Origin: an uncultured Gammaproteobacteria bacterium
Lineage (GTDB): Bacteria; Pseudomonadota; Gammaproteobacteria; Pseudomonadales; Pseudohongiellaceae
Length of the DNA: 64,000 nt
Assembly (NCBI GenBank): GCA_937898685.1
Contig: CALEJT010000033.1
Location: 1-64,000, forward strand
Direction: 5' to 3'
This document shows positions 17,217 through 26,250 of this stretch, piece by piece (position 1 is the stretch's first letter; every line of letters starts with the position of its first letter). The position numbers and the translations under genes are program-made. The notes under the pieces are model-generated. The model ran no database searches, had not been told where the DNA came from, and worked only from the letters and a program-made list of their open reading frames with translations.

Positions 17217-17552
17217 ATGCTCGCTAGTTTGAGTTCCCACGTATTGGATCTGCAGCACGGCAAGCCCGTGGCACAGATGCATGTCACGCTGCATTCGCTC
17301 GATTCGCTTTCGCCCTTGGCCGTTGGTGTCACCGACGCCGATGGTCGCATTCGCAACTGGTCCACCGCGGTAGAGTTGGCGCCGGGCAACTATCGCCTCG
17401 ATTTCGAAACGGGTGAGTGGTTCGCCGCGCAGAAGCAGGCCACGCTCTATCCCGTGGTGCAGATCAATTTCACGGTGAGCGGTGATCAGGCTCACTATCA
17501 CATTCCCTTGCTGCTGAGCCCCTATGGCTACAGCACCTATCGAGGCAGTTGA
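17217..17552 (+). CDS. 5-hydroxyisourate hydrolase (transthyretin-like)
   Basis: Transthyretin-like protein of 111 residues that hydrolyses 5-hydroxyisourate to OHCU. Diagnostic elements are the N-terminal SSHVLDLQHGKPVA and the C-terminal SPYGYSTYRGS, which carry active-site His and Arg residues, plus HYHIPLLLSP. The ATG at 17217 has AAGGAG 8 bp upstream, and earlier in-frame starts lack one. There is no signal peptide, so the enzyme is cytoplasmic. The stop is 1 bp from the probable guaD start, indicating coupled translation. Confidence 0.93.
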   Translation: MLASLSSHVLDLQHGKPVAQMHVTLHSLDSLSPLAVGVTDADGRIRNWSTAVELAPGNYRLDFETGEWFAAQKQATLYPVVQINFTVSGDQAHYHIPLLLSPYGYSTYRGS

Positions 17553-17553
17553 C

Positions 17554-18855
17554 GTGCGCGAACATCTACGAGGCCGCATGCTGCATTGTGAGGATCTTCC
17601 CGGCAGTGCAGTCGACAGCGTGCAGTATCTGGAAGACGGCGTATTGATCGTCGAGAACGGTCGCATTCTCGCTCTCGTGCCAGCCGATCAGGCCTTTGCG
17701 CAGGGCGTGCAGCCCGAGCAATGCCGGGAGCTTGGCCGGAAGTTGGTAGTGCCGGGTTTCATCGACACGCACGTGCATGCCTATCAGTTCGACGTGATCG
17801 GCTCCTACGGCGAACAGCTGCTCGAATGGCTCGAGCGCTACACCTTTCCTTCCGAAATGCGCATGGCCGATCCTGCGCTTGCGGCAGAGGCCGCCAATTT
17901 CTTCATCGAACAACTCCTTGCCAACGGCACTACCAGTGCCTTGGTCTTTTCCACCGTGCATCAGCAGGCCACCGAAGCGCTGTTCCAGCGCGCAGCCGAA
18001 CTCGATCTTTGCATGATCACCGGCAAGACCTTGATGGATCGCAATGCACCCGAAGCTTTGCTCGACGATCCCGATCGCGCTTGGCGAGAATCGCTGCAGT
18101 TGATCGAGCGTTGGCACAACGAGGGCCGTCTGCGTTATGCGGTGACGCCGCGCTTCGCGATCACTTCCACACCGGCACAGCTGGCAGTCGCAGGGCTCCT
18201 GGTGCAGCGTTTCCCCGATCTCTACGTGCAGACGCATCTGTCCGAGAACCGTGCCGAGATCGCCTTCGTCAAGGAACTCTTCCCCGACTGCCGCGACTAT
18301 CTCGACGTCTACGACAGCTATGGGCTCTGCACCGAGCGCGCGGTGTTCGCGCACTGCGTGCATCTGGAAGAGCGCGAGATGGAACGTCTGCGGGAAGCGG
18401 GGGCGGTGATCTCGAGCTGTCCGTCTTCCAATATGTTCCTCGGCAGTGGCCTATTCGAATGGCAGCGCATGCAGGAAGCGGGCTTGAAATTGAGCCTGGG
18501 CACCGACGTCGGCGCCGGCACCTCCGCTTCGATGCTCGCCACGCTCGGCGATCTCTACAAAGTCGCGCAGTTGCGCGCGCAGGTGCTCAAACCACTCGAA
18601 GCCTTCCATGCGATCACGCTCGGCAATGCCCGCGCGCTGCAACTGCAGGATCGCATCGGCAATCTCGCACCCGGCACCGATGCGGACTTCGTGATTCTCG
18701 ATCCCGATGCCGATCCCCTGATCGCACGTCGCGTGGCGGCGTCGCAGAACATCAGCGACGAATGGTTCGTGTACATGACGCTGGGCGGCAGCAACGTCGT
18801 GAGTGAAACCTGGGTGGCCGGGCAGCAGCGTTATTGCGCCGCGAGACCGCAGTAA
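17554..18855 (+). CDS. guanine deaminase
   Basis: Zinc amidohydrolase-superfamily guanine deaminase of 433 residues that converts guanine to xanthine. Metal and substrate motifs are in order: PGFIDTHVHAYQFDVIGSYG (HxH), QTHLSENRAEI, a later FAHCVHLEEREMER, CPSSNMFLGSGLF and LSLGTDVGAGTS (Asp). I prefer the GTG at 17554, one base after the preceding stop and with GAGG upstream; the ATG at 17524 would overlap the HIU-hydrolase gene. It supplies xanthine to XdhAB from the same operon. Its substrate may arrive through the NCS2 permease at 441-1742. Confidence 0.93.
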   Translation: MREHLRGRMLHCEDLPGSAVDSVQYLEDGVLIVENGRILALVPADQAFAQGVQPEQCRELGRKLVVPGFIDTHVHAYQFDVIGSYGEQLLEWLERYTFPSEMRMADPALAAEAANFFIEQLLANGTTSALVFSTVHQQATEALFQRAAELDLCMITGKTLMDRNAPEALLDDPDRAWRESLQLIERWHNEGRLRYAVTPRFAITSTPAQLAVAGLLVQRFPDLYVQTHLSENRAEIAFVKELFPDCRDYLDVYDSYGLCTERAVFAHCVHLEEREMERLREAGAVISSCPSSNMFLGSGLFEWQRMQEAGLKLSLGTDVGAGTSASMLATLGDLYKVAQLRAQVLKPLEAFHAITLGNARALQLQDRIGNLAPGTDADFVILDPDADPLIARRVAASQNISDEWFVYMTLGGSNVVSETWVAGQQRYCAARPQ

Positions 18856-18886
18856 TAGGCAGTAGCAGTAGTAGTGAGGCAATTCG

Positions 18887-20083
18887 ATGGACGGCTTTGT
18901 AGTTGAGGTCCTGGCGCTGGTCGCGCGTTGGCTGCATGTCATCACCGGCATCGCGTGGGTGGGTGCATCCTTCTATTTCATCTGGCTGGACAACAGTCTC
19001 GATGAACCGCCCGAATGGAAACGCAAGATGGGGATCAAGGGTGATCTCTGGTCCTTCCACGGCGGCGGCATCTACGAAGTGGCGAAGTACCAGCTCGGCC
19101 CGCAGCAGATGCCCCAGCGTCTGCACTGGTTCTACTGGGAGGCGTACTCAACCTGGATCACGGGCATGTGTTTGTTGCTGCTCGTCTATTACTTCCAGGC
19201 CAATGCCTTCCTGTTGCGCAGCGATGGTCCCTTCGCAACGCCGGCACTTGGTATCGCCGCCAGTCTCGCCTTCATCGCGAGTGGCTACATCGTCTACGAC
19301 CTGATGCTGCGTGCCGGTCTCGCCGATCGCGTGCCGGTGTTCGTGGTGCTGATGGTGCTTTTCCTCACGTTCCTCAGTTGGCTTTCCGTACAGCTTTTCA
19401 GCGAACGCGCCGCCTACATCCACATGGGCATCGTGATCGGCACCATCATGGTGGCGAACGTATTCTTCGGCATCATTCCGCCGCAGCGTGAATTCGTGCG
19501 GGCGATCGAGTCGGGCCGGGAATTGCCGGCCGAAGGGCTGCGCATGGCCAAGCTGCGTTCGACGCACAACAACTACTTCACGCTGCCCGTGCTGTTCGCG
19601 ATGATCAGCAACCACTATCCCTTCCTGTATGGGCATCGCTACAACTGGCTGATCCTGATCCTGATCATGCTGATCGTGGCGGGCGCACGGCAGTTCTTCA
19701 ACTTGCGCCACAAGGGCATCATCAAACCGCAGATCCTCGTCGTCGCAGCGATCCTGTTCATTGCACTGATGGGTGCCATTGCGTGGGATCGCCAGAAGCA
19801 GCAGGAAGGGCAGGTCTCCGGTCCGGTGTTGGAAGAGGGTGCAGCACTCGCGTTGATCGACACGCATTGCGGCCAGTGTCATTCGCAATCACCGACCTTC
19901 CCCGGCATGACGGCGCCGCCGCTCGGCGTGGTGTTCGATTCGCTGGCGAGCATCACGCAACACGCCGACAAAGCACGTGAAGCGCTTGCCGCGAAATACA
20001 TGCCGCTCGGCAATCTCAAGCAGCTCAGCGACGAGGAGCGCCAGCAGCTCGTCACCTGGTTCGCGCAGAAAGCCAGACATTGA
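18887..20083 (+). CDS. PuuD-type membrane urate hydroxylase with cytochrome c domain
   Basis: A 398-residue inner-membrane protein. About eight hydrophobic segments (residues 5-300) form the urate hydroxylase domain, with WLHVITGIAWVGASFYFIWLDN-type sequence at the N-terminus. A C-terminal single-heme cytochrome c domain carries C328-GQ-C-H and a PLGV...MPLGN region with a possible Met ligand. PuuD oxidises urate to 5-hydroxyisourate and passes electrons to the respiratory chain instead of making peroxide. No soluble uricase or HpxO was found in the window, so this is the only candidate for the step. It is last in the xdh operon, and an 18-bp perfect palindrome follows the stop. Confidence 0.92.
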   Translation: MDGFVVEVLALVARWLHVITGIAWVGASFYFIWLDNSLDEPPEWKRKMGIKGDLWSFHGGGIYEVAKYQLGPQQMPQRLHWFYWEAYSTWITGMCLLLLVYYFQANAFLLRSDGPFATPALGIAASLAFIASGYIVYDLMLRAGLADRVPVFVVLMVLFLTFLSWLSVQLFSERAAYIHMGIVIGTIMVANVFFGIIPPQREFVRAIESGRELPAEGLRMAKLRSTHNNYFTLPVLFAMISNHYPFLYGHRYNWLILILIMLIVAGARQFFNLRHKGIIKPQILVVAAILFIALMGAIAWDRQKQQEGQVSGPVLEEGAALALIDTHCGQCHSQSPTFPGMTAPPLGVVFDSLASITQHADKAREALAAKYMPLGNLKQLSDEERQQLVTWFAQKARH

Positions 20084-20095
20084 ATCGATCCGAAA

Positions 20096-20113
20096 GCGGC
20101 GCCTAGGCGCCGC
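20096..20113 (+). terminator. palindrome after puuD, possible terminator
   Basis: GCGGCGCCTAGGCGCCGC is a perfect 18-bp palindrome 12 bp after the puuD stop, followed by ATCCTACCGTTTCT. The T-tract is poor, so termination is plausible but not certain. It may instead be the edge of the repeat region. Confidence 0.45.
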
Positions 20114-20149
20114 ATCCTACCGTTTCTCCTTGGGGTGGCCGGCGTAAGC

Positions 20150-20525
20150 TGGCCTTCCTCGTTTTGGGGAGGGGTGGCTCTTGCGCCCGCCGTTGCCGCC
20201 TGCTCGACACACTCGCCCCAAACGTCCTCAGAGCGGCGCTGCACGCCTCGGACAGTCCTCGCTCATTTCTTCTGTGCCAACGTTTGGGAAAGCCTTTCGA
20301 CGTGGCCCGACAAGCGCGCTCGAATTCAACCTTGTATGCAACAGCCATGTCGGGCTTCGCGCGTGTTGCGCGAGCAGCCCAATCCACGAAGACGAAACCC
20401 AACGTATCGAGGTAGTCGATCGAGCAAGCACGCTGCCTGGGGGATGGCGGGACGCTCGCAGACAGGGATGGGGCTACGGCGTTCCCTTCAGCCCTCAGGC
20501 AGTGGGCTTCGATGCGTTGATGGAG
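20150..20525 (-). repeat. composite intergenic repeat, copy A (inverted relative to copy B)
   Basis: Read on the minus strand, this stretch matches copy B (31285-31690, plus strand) block by block in the same order. The blocks are CTGCCTG/CAGGCAG arms, CGAGCGTCCCG, CTTGCTCGATCGA, a GTTGGG-type hairpin block, AGCGAGGACTGT, GCAGCGCCGCTCTGA and GGCGGCAACGGCG. No conserved protein is encoded; the short ORFs are unsupported. The composition resembles dispersed non-coding repeats found between genes in many gammaproteobacteria. The two copies bracket the 21.0-31.2 kb cluster. Confidence 0.7.
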
Positions 20526-20574
20526 GAGGGCAGCCCCGGCATTCCTCGCCGCAGTTCAGCGTCGTGCTCGATAT

Positions 20575-20614
20575 CCCACGTTGGGCTTCCCTTTGCTCGG
20601 CTCCAACGTACGAA
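20575..20614 (-). repeat. REP-like hairpin repeat
   Basis: CCCACGTTGGGCTTCC followed by GGCTCCAACGTACG, a hairpin-forming unit of the GTTGGGCTTCG/CCAACCTACG family seen elsewhere in the window (35.5, 36.5 and 41.8 kb). Confidence 0.55.
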
Positions 20615-20999
20615 GTCATCGTGAACGGCCCTGCATCGCGTACTCCCGACATCCCAACCGCCCGGCCAGTTTTGGGTGCCCCTGCGCGGCACAGGCTGGG
20701 TTTCAAGTCGGTGCAGTGGCTTGGATGGAAACCTGACCAAGTAACCTAATTTTTTCCACGAACCATTCCTTATCGCGCAGAGCCCGGAAATTACCGGGCG
20801 AAACGCGCTCATCCATCCGCGCTAAAAAGCTGACCAACCATCCAGAAGTGCATCAACAAAGGGCCGCTGCGCGCAGCAATTGCACTGTTTTAGCGCGTGG
20901 CGATTTGGCTGGCTTTCCAGTCAGGTATTCGTAAGCCCCGGTTTTTTATGGAGAAAAAAACCTGACCGCGGCTGGCATAGTGGTTGCTATGGCTCAGCC
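20615..20999. promoter_or_regulatory. upstream region of the DUF1592 operon
   Basis: No gene. It contains CCTGACCA-type half-sites (20732-20739 and 20959-20965) and a degenerate palindrome CTGACCAACCATCCAG at 20830-20845, which resemble but do not match the RutR boxes of the purine cluster. A hairpin CCCGG/CCGGG lies at 20784-20799. A CTGACC...TGCTAT pair with 17-bp spacing near 20960-20990 is a possible promoter, which would leave a very short leader. Confidence 0.35.
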
Positions 21000-23450
21000 A
21001 TGAACATGCGTACTTCACTTCTCACCAAAAGCAGGCAGGGCCGTCCACTTCGCAGGAACCTTTGCACCGAGAGCGTCAGGCGAGCGCTCTTCGCGGCATG
21101 CGGACTTGCCCTGAGTCATTTCACCTTCGCCAACGGCGGCAGTCTCGTGGAGGGCGAAGCACTGCTGGACAAGTACTGCAGTGGTTGCCACAACGACGAG
21201 CAGTGGGCTGGCGGCATCTCGCTCAGCTTCATTTCCGCCGACGATCTGAGCCAGGGTCTGAACAACGAGGAATGGGAAAAGATCCTGCGCAAGGCTGGTG
21301 GTGGCGAAATGCCGCCGGCTGGAGAGCCGCGCCCCACGAAGGAAGAACTCACGAAGTTCACCACGTGGCTCGAAAGCAATCTCGACAGCTACGCCGCAGC
21401 ACATCCCAATCCCGGCCGCGCCACGCTGCGCCGCCTCAACCGCACCGAATACACCAACGCAGTCCGTGAACTGCTTGCCATCAACGTCGACATCGCCAAG
21501 GAACTTCCCGCCGACGATGCCGGCTACGGCTTCGACAACATCGCCGACGTTCTGACCGTTTCCCCGGCCCTGATGGACCGCTATCTCGCGGCCGCGTCCA
21601 AGGTCGTCAACCTGGCGCTGGGACTCTCTTCCGAACTGCCGGCGCTGACCAGCTACAACGTGCCGAAGGACGGCTCCGTGCTGAACCAGGGCATCCCGTC
21701 CTACAACGAACGTTCCAATGATGCGCTGCCCTTCGACTCCCGCGGCGGCGGCGCCTTCGACTACTACGCCCCCTACGACGGCACCTACGTCATCAGCGGT
21801 TATCTCAACGCCAACACCAACAACGAAGTCGACCGCCTGCCGGAACTTCGCTACAGCTACAGCGTGCCGCTCGCGGCGGGTCCGCACTCGATCGGCATGG
21901 CCTTCCGCAAGGATCTCGCCCTCGACGAAACCGTGCAGACCCTGCACAACAACGTCGACTACGTCCACATGCCCACCGAGGCGCCGGTGGAACTCGCGCT
22001 CGACTTCATCGTCGACGGCACGCGCGTCGGCACGCAGATGGTGCCCTCGTACTACATGAGTTCGCGCTACTCGCAGCAGAACTGGCGCCGCGACGTGCTG
22101 CAGATCGACATCGAAGGTCCCTTCGACGTCGCTGGCGCCAGCAACCTGCCGGGCCGCAACAAAGTATTCACCTGCACGCCCGCGGCTGTCGAAGCTGCCG
22201 AAGCAGCCTGCGCCCAGGAAATCCTCGAACGCTTCACGCGTCAGGCCTACCGCCGTCCGGTCACCGACGAAGACATCGAACCGCTGCTCGCGATCTATGC
22301 CGAAGAACGTTCGGTCAATGGCTTCGAACGTGGTGTGGCAGCAGCACTGCAGGCGGTACTGGTCTCGCCCAGCTTCCTCTTCCTCGTGGAGCAGGATCCG
22401 GTCGATGCCGCACCCGGTTCGGTGCATCCGATCAGCGATCTCGAATACGCCTCGCGTCTGGCGCTCTTCCTCTGGAGCAGCCTGCCCGACGAAGAGCTGC
22501 TGCAGCTCGCCGAAGCCGGTCAGTTGCGCAAGCCCGAAGTGCTCGAAGCGCAGGTACAGCGCATGCTGGCCGATCCCAAAGCCGATGCGCTCACGCAGAA
22601 CTTCGCTGGCCAGTGGCTCTACCTGCGCAACCTCGAGTTCACGAAGCCGGATGTGTATCTCTTCCCCGAATTCGGTACGCGTCTGCGCGAGGCCATGCGC
22701 AAGGAGTCCGAGCTTTTCTTCTCCTCGCTGGTACGTGACAACGGCAGCGTGCTCGACTTCATCGATTCGGACTACACGTTCCTGAATGAGGCACTGGCCG
22801 AACACTACGGCATCGAAGGCGTCAAAGGCGCGGCCTTCCGCAAGGTCAAGCTCGATCCGGACTCGAACCGTGGTGGCCTGCTCGGGCAGGGCAGCATCCT
22901 GACCACGACTTCCTACGGCAACTCCACCTCCGTCGTACGTCGCGGCAAGTGGATTCTCGAAAACCTATTGTCGTCGCCGCCTCCGCCGCCTCCGCCGGAC
23001 GTGCCCTCACTCGTGGCGAGCTCCAACGGTCGTCAGCTCACCATGCGTGAGCAGATGGAAATGCATCGCAGCAACCCCGTGTGCGCCTCGTGCCACTCGC
23101 GCATCGATCCGCTCGGCTTCGCGCTCGAGAACTTCGACCCGGTCGGGCGCTACCGCAGCGAAGACGTCGGCATGCCGATCGATGCTTCCGGTGTGCTGCC
23201 CGATGGTTCGCGCTTCGAAGGCTTCACGGGCGTGAAGAAAGTGCTGATGGAGCAGAAGGACATCTTCGTGCGTGCCTTTGCCGAACGCCTTCTCACCTAC
23301 GCCCTCGGCCGTGGCGTCGAATCCCACGACCAGCCCACGGTGCGCGCCATCGCCCGAGCCGCCGCGGAAAACGACTACAAGATCCAGAGCCTCGTGATGG
23401 CCATCCTCACGAGCGAGCCCTTCAACCTGCGTAAAACCCCGGAGAAATGA
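21000..23450 (+). CDS. exported diheme DUF1592-family protein
   Basis: A large exported protein of 816 residues. It has a hydrophobic export segment around 28-44 (RRALFAACGLALSHFTFA), then a cytochrome-like CSGCH (Cys60) and a long body matching the DUF1587/1592/1588/1585/1595 set known from planctomycetes and some gammaproteobacteria. A second CASCH motif is at 695-699. Two c-type heme sites suggest periplasmic redox activity, but no enzymatic function is established for the family. The start may be the ATG at 21000 or at 21006; neither has a good Shine-Dalgarno. The next gene begins 3 bp after its stop, so the two are co-transcribed. Confidence 0.85.
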   Translation: MNMRTSLLTKSRQGRPLRRNLCTESVRRALFAACGLALSHFTFANGGSLVEGEALLDKYCSGCHNDEQWAGGISLSFISADDLSQGLNNEEWEKILRKAGGGEMPPAGEPRPTKEELTKFTTWLESNLDSYAAAHPNPGRATLRRLNRTEYTNAVRELLAINVDIAKELPADDAGYGFDNIADVLTVSPALMDRYLAAASKVVNLALGLSSELPALTSYNVPKDGSVLNQGIPSYNERSNDALPFDSRGGGAFDYYAPYDGTYVISGYLNANTNNEVDRLPELRYSYSVPLAAGPHSIGMAFRKDLALDETVQTLHNNVDYVHMPTEAPVELALDFIVDGTRVGTQMVPSYYMSSRYSQQNWRRDVLQIDIEGPFDVAGASNLPGRNKVFTCTPAAVEAAEAACAQEILERFTRQAYRRPVTDEDIEPLLAIYAEERSVNGFERGVAAALQAVLVSPSFLFLVEQDPVDAAPGSVHPISDLEYASRLALFLWSSLPDEELLQLAEAGQLRKPEVLEAQVQRMLADPKADALTQNFAGQWLYLRNLEFTKPDVYLFPEFGTRLREAMRKESELFFSSLVRDNGSVLDFIDSDYTFLNEALAEHYGIEGVKGAAFRKVKLDPDSNRGGLLGQGSILTTTSYGNSTSVVRRGKWILENLLSSPPPPPPPDVPSLVASSNGRQLTMREQMEMHRSNPVCASCHSRIDPLGFALENFDPVGRYRSEDVGMPIDASGVLPDGSRFEGFTGVKKVLMEQKDIFVRAFAERLLTYALGRGVESHDQPTVRAIARAAAENDYKIQSLVMAILTSEPFNLRKTPEK

Positions 23451-23453
23451 TCC

Positions 23454-24782
23454 ATGCGTAAACCACTCGACCGCCGTACCGTCCTGCGTGGCTTGGGTAC
23501 TTCTCTGGCGCTGCCCTTCATAGAAGCGATGCTGCCGACGCGCGCACGTGCCGCCGACCTCGCCCGTCCGCAGCGCCTGCAGGTGTTCTACACCCCGAAC
23601 GGCATGATGATGGACTACTTCGTGCCCAAGCAGGCCGGCTTCGACTACGAGCTTTCGCCGACGCTGCAGCCGCTCGCCAATTTCCGCAACGACTTCGCCG
23701 TACTCACGGGCCTGGCGCACTACAACGCCAACTCCTTTGGTCAGGGTGGTGGTGCACATGGCCGTGCCTGTGGCGCCTATCTGACTGCCGTGCATCCGAA
23801 ACCCACCGAAGGTTCGGACCTCGAATGCGGCATCTCGATGGACCAGATCGTGGCGATGAAGTTTGCCGAAGACACGCAGCTCGCTTCGCTCGAACTCGGC
23901 ATCGATCCGCCTACGTTGCTCGGCAGCTGCGACGTCGGCTACAGCTGCACCTATACCAACACCTTGTCCTGGCGCACGCCGACCTCGGCGCTGCCAGTGG
24001 CGGTGAATCCGAGCGAAGTGTTCGCGCGTCTCTTCGGTGACGGCGACGCCCTCGACGAGGCCAGCCGTCTGCACGAACTCAAACGCAAGGCAAGCATTCT
24101 CGACTTCGTGCGCAACGACGCTGCGCGTCTGTCCAAGAATCTCGGCATGAACGATCGTCGCAAGCTCGACGAATATCTCGAAGCGATCCGCGACGTCGAA
24201 CGTCGCATCCAGAAGGCCAGCACGCAGAGCATCGATCTCGACCTGAGCACGGTGGAGCGTCCCGCTGGTATTCCCGACGACTTCCAGGAACACGCCAAAC
24301 TGATGATCGATCTGCAGGTGCTGGCACTGCAGACCGACATGACGCGCGTGATCACCTTCATGCTCGGCCGCGAACTCAGCAACCGTGCCTATCCTGAAAT
24401 CGGTGTGGCCGACGCCCACCACATGCTGAGCCACCACGGTGGTGACGAATCCAAGGTGGTCAAGCTCGCGCGCATCAACCAATTCCACATGCAGATGTTC
24501 GCCTACTACCTCGAGCGCATGCGCAGCACGCCCGATGGCGAAGGCAACCTGCTCGACAACACCGTGGTACTGGCCGGTGCCTGCTTCGGTGAACCCAACT
24601 CACACGACTTCATGGACCTGCCTGCGATCGTGGCCGGTGGTGGTGTGAAGGGTAATCAGCACCTGCAGCTGCCGAAGGAAACCCCGATGGCCAACCTGCT
24701 GCTGACGCTGATGCAGAAGCTCGATCTGCCGCTCGATCAGTTCGGTGACAGCAAGGGCACGATCTCCGGCCTGTATGCGTAA
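23454..24782 (+). CDS. Tat-exported DUF1552-family protein
   Basis: A 442-residue protein with a twin-arginine-like leader (DRRTVLRGLGTSLALPFIEA, 5-24) and a DUF1552 domain. Characteristic stretches are FYTPNGMMMDYFVP, GLAHYNANSFGQGGGAHGRA and MLSHHGGD. DUF1552 proteins are found next to DUF1592 diheme proteins in many genomes and share features with the sulfatase/alkaline-phosphatase-like DUF1501 group, but no activity is known. Tat export implies folding, possibly with a cofactor, before secretion. It sits between the DUF1592 gene (3-bp gap) and the ankyrin gene (10-bp gap). Confidence 0.85.
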   Translation: MRKPLDRRTVLRGLGTSLALPFIEAMLPTRARAADLARPQRLQVFYTPNGMMMDYFVPKQAGFDYELSPTLQPLANFRNDFAVLTGLAHYNANSFGQGGGAHGRACGAYLTAVHPKPTEGSDLECGISMDQIVAMKFAEDTQLASLELGIDPPTLLGSCDVGYSCTYTNTLSWRTPTSALPVAVNPSEVFARLFGDGDALDEASRLHELKRKASILDFVRNDAARLSKNLGMNDRRKLDEYLEAIRDVERRIQKASTQSIDLDLSTVERPAGIPDDFQEHAKLMIDLQVLALQTDMTRVITFMLGRELSNRAYPEIGVADAHHMLSHHGGDESKVVKLARINQFHMQMFAYYLERMRSTPDGEGNLLDNTVVLAGACFGEPNSHDFMDLPAIVAGGGVKGNQHLQLPKETPMANLLLTLMQKLDLPLDQFGDSKGTISGLYA

Positions 24783-24792
24783 GAGGCGCCAG

Positions 24793-26139
24793 ATGAACAT
24801 CAGTACTCCCAGCAAACTAGCCTGCGGCCTCTTGGCACTACTGCCTTGCTTCGGCATGGCAGCGGCACCGAGCGATGCTCCGCTGCTGCGCGCCGTTCGC
24901 TACGGTGATGCCGCCACTGCTGCGGCGCTCCTCAGCGGTGCCGTCGATCCCAATCGTCCGCTGCCCGATGGTTCCACCGCCTTGTCGTGGGCCGTCGAAA
25001 GTCAGAATCCCGAGTTGGTGCGCCTTCTGCTCGACGCCGGCGCGCGTGTGAATGGACTCGACAATCTCGCCGCTTCGCCACTCGTCGTTGCCTGTCAGTA
25101 CGGCAACAGCGAAATCATCGAGATGCTGCTGGCCGCCGGTGCCGATGCCAATGCCGCCACCAGTGACGGCAAGGCCGCACTCGCACTTTGTGCCGGCAAT
25201 GCCGACACCAGCAGCGTTGCCGCACTCCTCGAGAGCGGTGCCAATGTGAATCGTGCCGACAGCCGCGGTCAGACCGCACTGATGCATGCCGCTGCCGCCG
25301 GCCGCGTCGAGACCATCGAACTGCTCGTCGAATACGGCGCCGACGTCAACGCCGTCACCAACAAAGGGTTCTCGCCGCTCTTCTTCGCACTCAAGAGCGG
25401 TGTTCCGGCCGCCCCGATCGCTCTTGCCGAAGCGGGCGCCAATCTCGACCACGTTTCCGCCGACGGTACCACCGTCGTTCAGATCGCCATGTATCAGGGT
25501 GACTACGGTTTCGCCGCGCGCATGATCGAGCGTGGTGTGGACCTTGCTGCCTTCGATCGCAACGGCAACCAGTTGCTGCATGCTGCCGTCTTGGCAGCCC
25601 AGCCCGAACTAGTAGACCTTTTGATCAAAAAAGGCGCTGAGCTCGATGCGACTACCGGACCATCAAAAGTGGAATGGCGCTACGAGCCCAACTTCAAGTC
25701 GGACGAGTACTACGTACCGCCGAAAACCGCTTTGCAACTGGCGGCCGAAGCCGGTGACGCCGAGATCATGAGTCTCCTGATCGACGCCGGCGCCGACACC
25801 GCCATTCGCACCGAAGAGGGCATGAACATCGTACTTGCCGCCGCCGCAAGCGGAAGCTTTGCCGCGCTGCAGGTCGCGCTCGCCGCAGAGCCGGATGTGA
25901 GCATCACCGATGCTCGTGGCAACACACCGCTACATCTGGCTCTCAACCAATTCTTGCGCCAGGCCACCGTGCCCGCCGATCTCGAACTTTGCCTGCAGCT
26001 CCTCGCTTCGAAGGGAGCGCGTCCCGACGTAGCCAACGCCAGAGGAGAAACACCAATCGATCTGGCGGTGCAGGCGAAGCGCCCAGAAATCCAAGAGCTG
26101 GTTCTCGCCCATTTCGATCCGGTGAAGACGGCCTTGTGA
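24793..26139 (+). CDS. secreted ankyrin-repeat protein
   Basis: A 448-residue protein with a signal peptide (about 1-24, LLALLPCFGMAAA) and some eleven to twelve ankyrin repeats filling the remainder. Examples are DGSTALSWAVESQNPELVRL, RGQTALMHAAAAGRVETIEL and GNTPLHLALNQ. An insert of about 20 residues with KVEWRYEPNFKSDEYY interrupts the repeats near 310. Ankyrin repeats bind proteins, so a scaffold for the DUF1592/DUF1552 pair is a reasonable guess. The ATG at 24793 has GAGG upstream; longer starts overlap the preceding gene. The three genes recur together in gammaproteobacteria (family knowledge), which supports a joint function. Confidence 0.87.
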   Translation: MNISTPSKLACGLLALLPCFGMAAAPSDAPLLRAVRYGDAATAAALLSGAVDPNRPLPDGSTALSWAVESQNPELVRLLLDAGARVNGLDNLAASPLVVACQYGNSEIIEMLLAAGADANAATSDGKAALALCAGNADTSSVAALLESGANVNRADSRGQTALMHAAAAGRVETIELLVEYGADVNAVTNKGFSPLFFALKSGVPAAPIALAEAGANLDHVSADGTTVVQIAMYQGDYGFAARMIERGVDLAAFDRNGNQLLHAAVLAAQPELVDLLIKKGAELDATTGPSKVEWRYEPNFKSDEYYVPPKTALQLAAEAGDAEIMSLLIDAGADTAIRTEEGMNIVLAAAASGSFAALQVALAAEPDVSITDARGNTPLHLALNQFLRQATVPADLELCLQLLASKGARPDVANARGETPIDLAVQAKRPEIQELVLAHFDPVKTAL

Positions 26140-26250
26140 TCCCGGAGACGGACCATCCACAAACACAGCAATTTTTCATGAAGGCAAGCCCGGCCTAGTC
26201 CACGGCCATGAGCCTGGGCAACAGCAGAGCGGTTCAATAGGAGAGTAGTA

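Noticed and set aside
20830..20845. CTGACCAACCATCCAG as a seventh RutR box upstream of the DUF1592 operon
   Set aside because: Only the left arm matches; the right arm agrees at 4 of 7 positions. It is kept as a weak note, not a site.
21015..22805. 596-codon minus-strand frame opposite the DUF1592 gene
   Set aside because: Shadow of the sense gene, with no motif, signal or ribosome site.
23007..24488. 493-codon minus-strand frame across the DUF1592/DUF1552 junction
   Set aside because: Shadow frame: low-complexity His/Arg/Gly-rich translation, and the sense strand encodes recognisable proteins.
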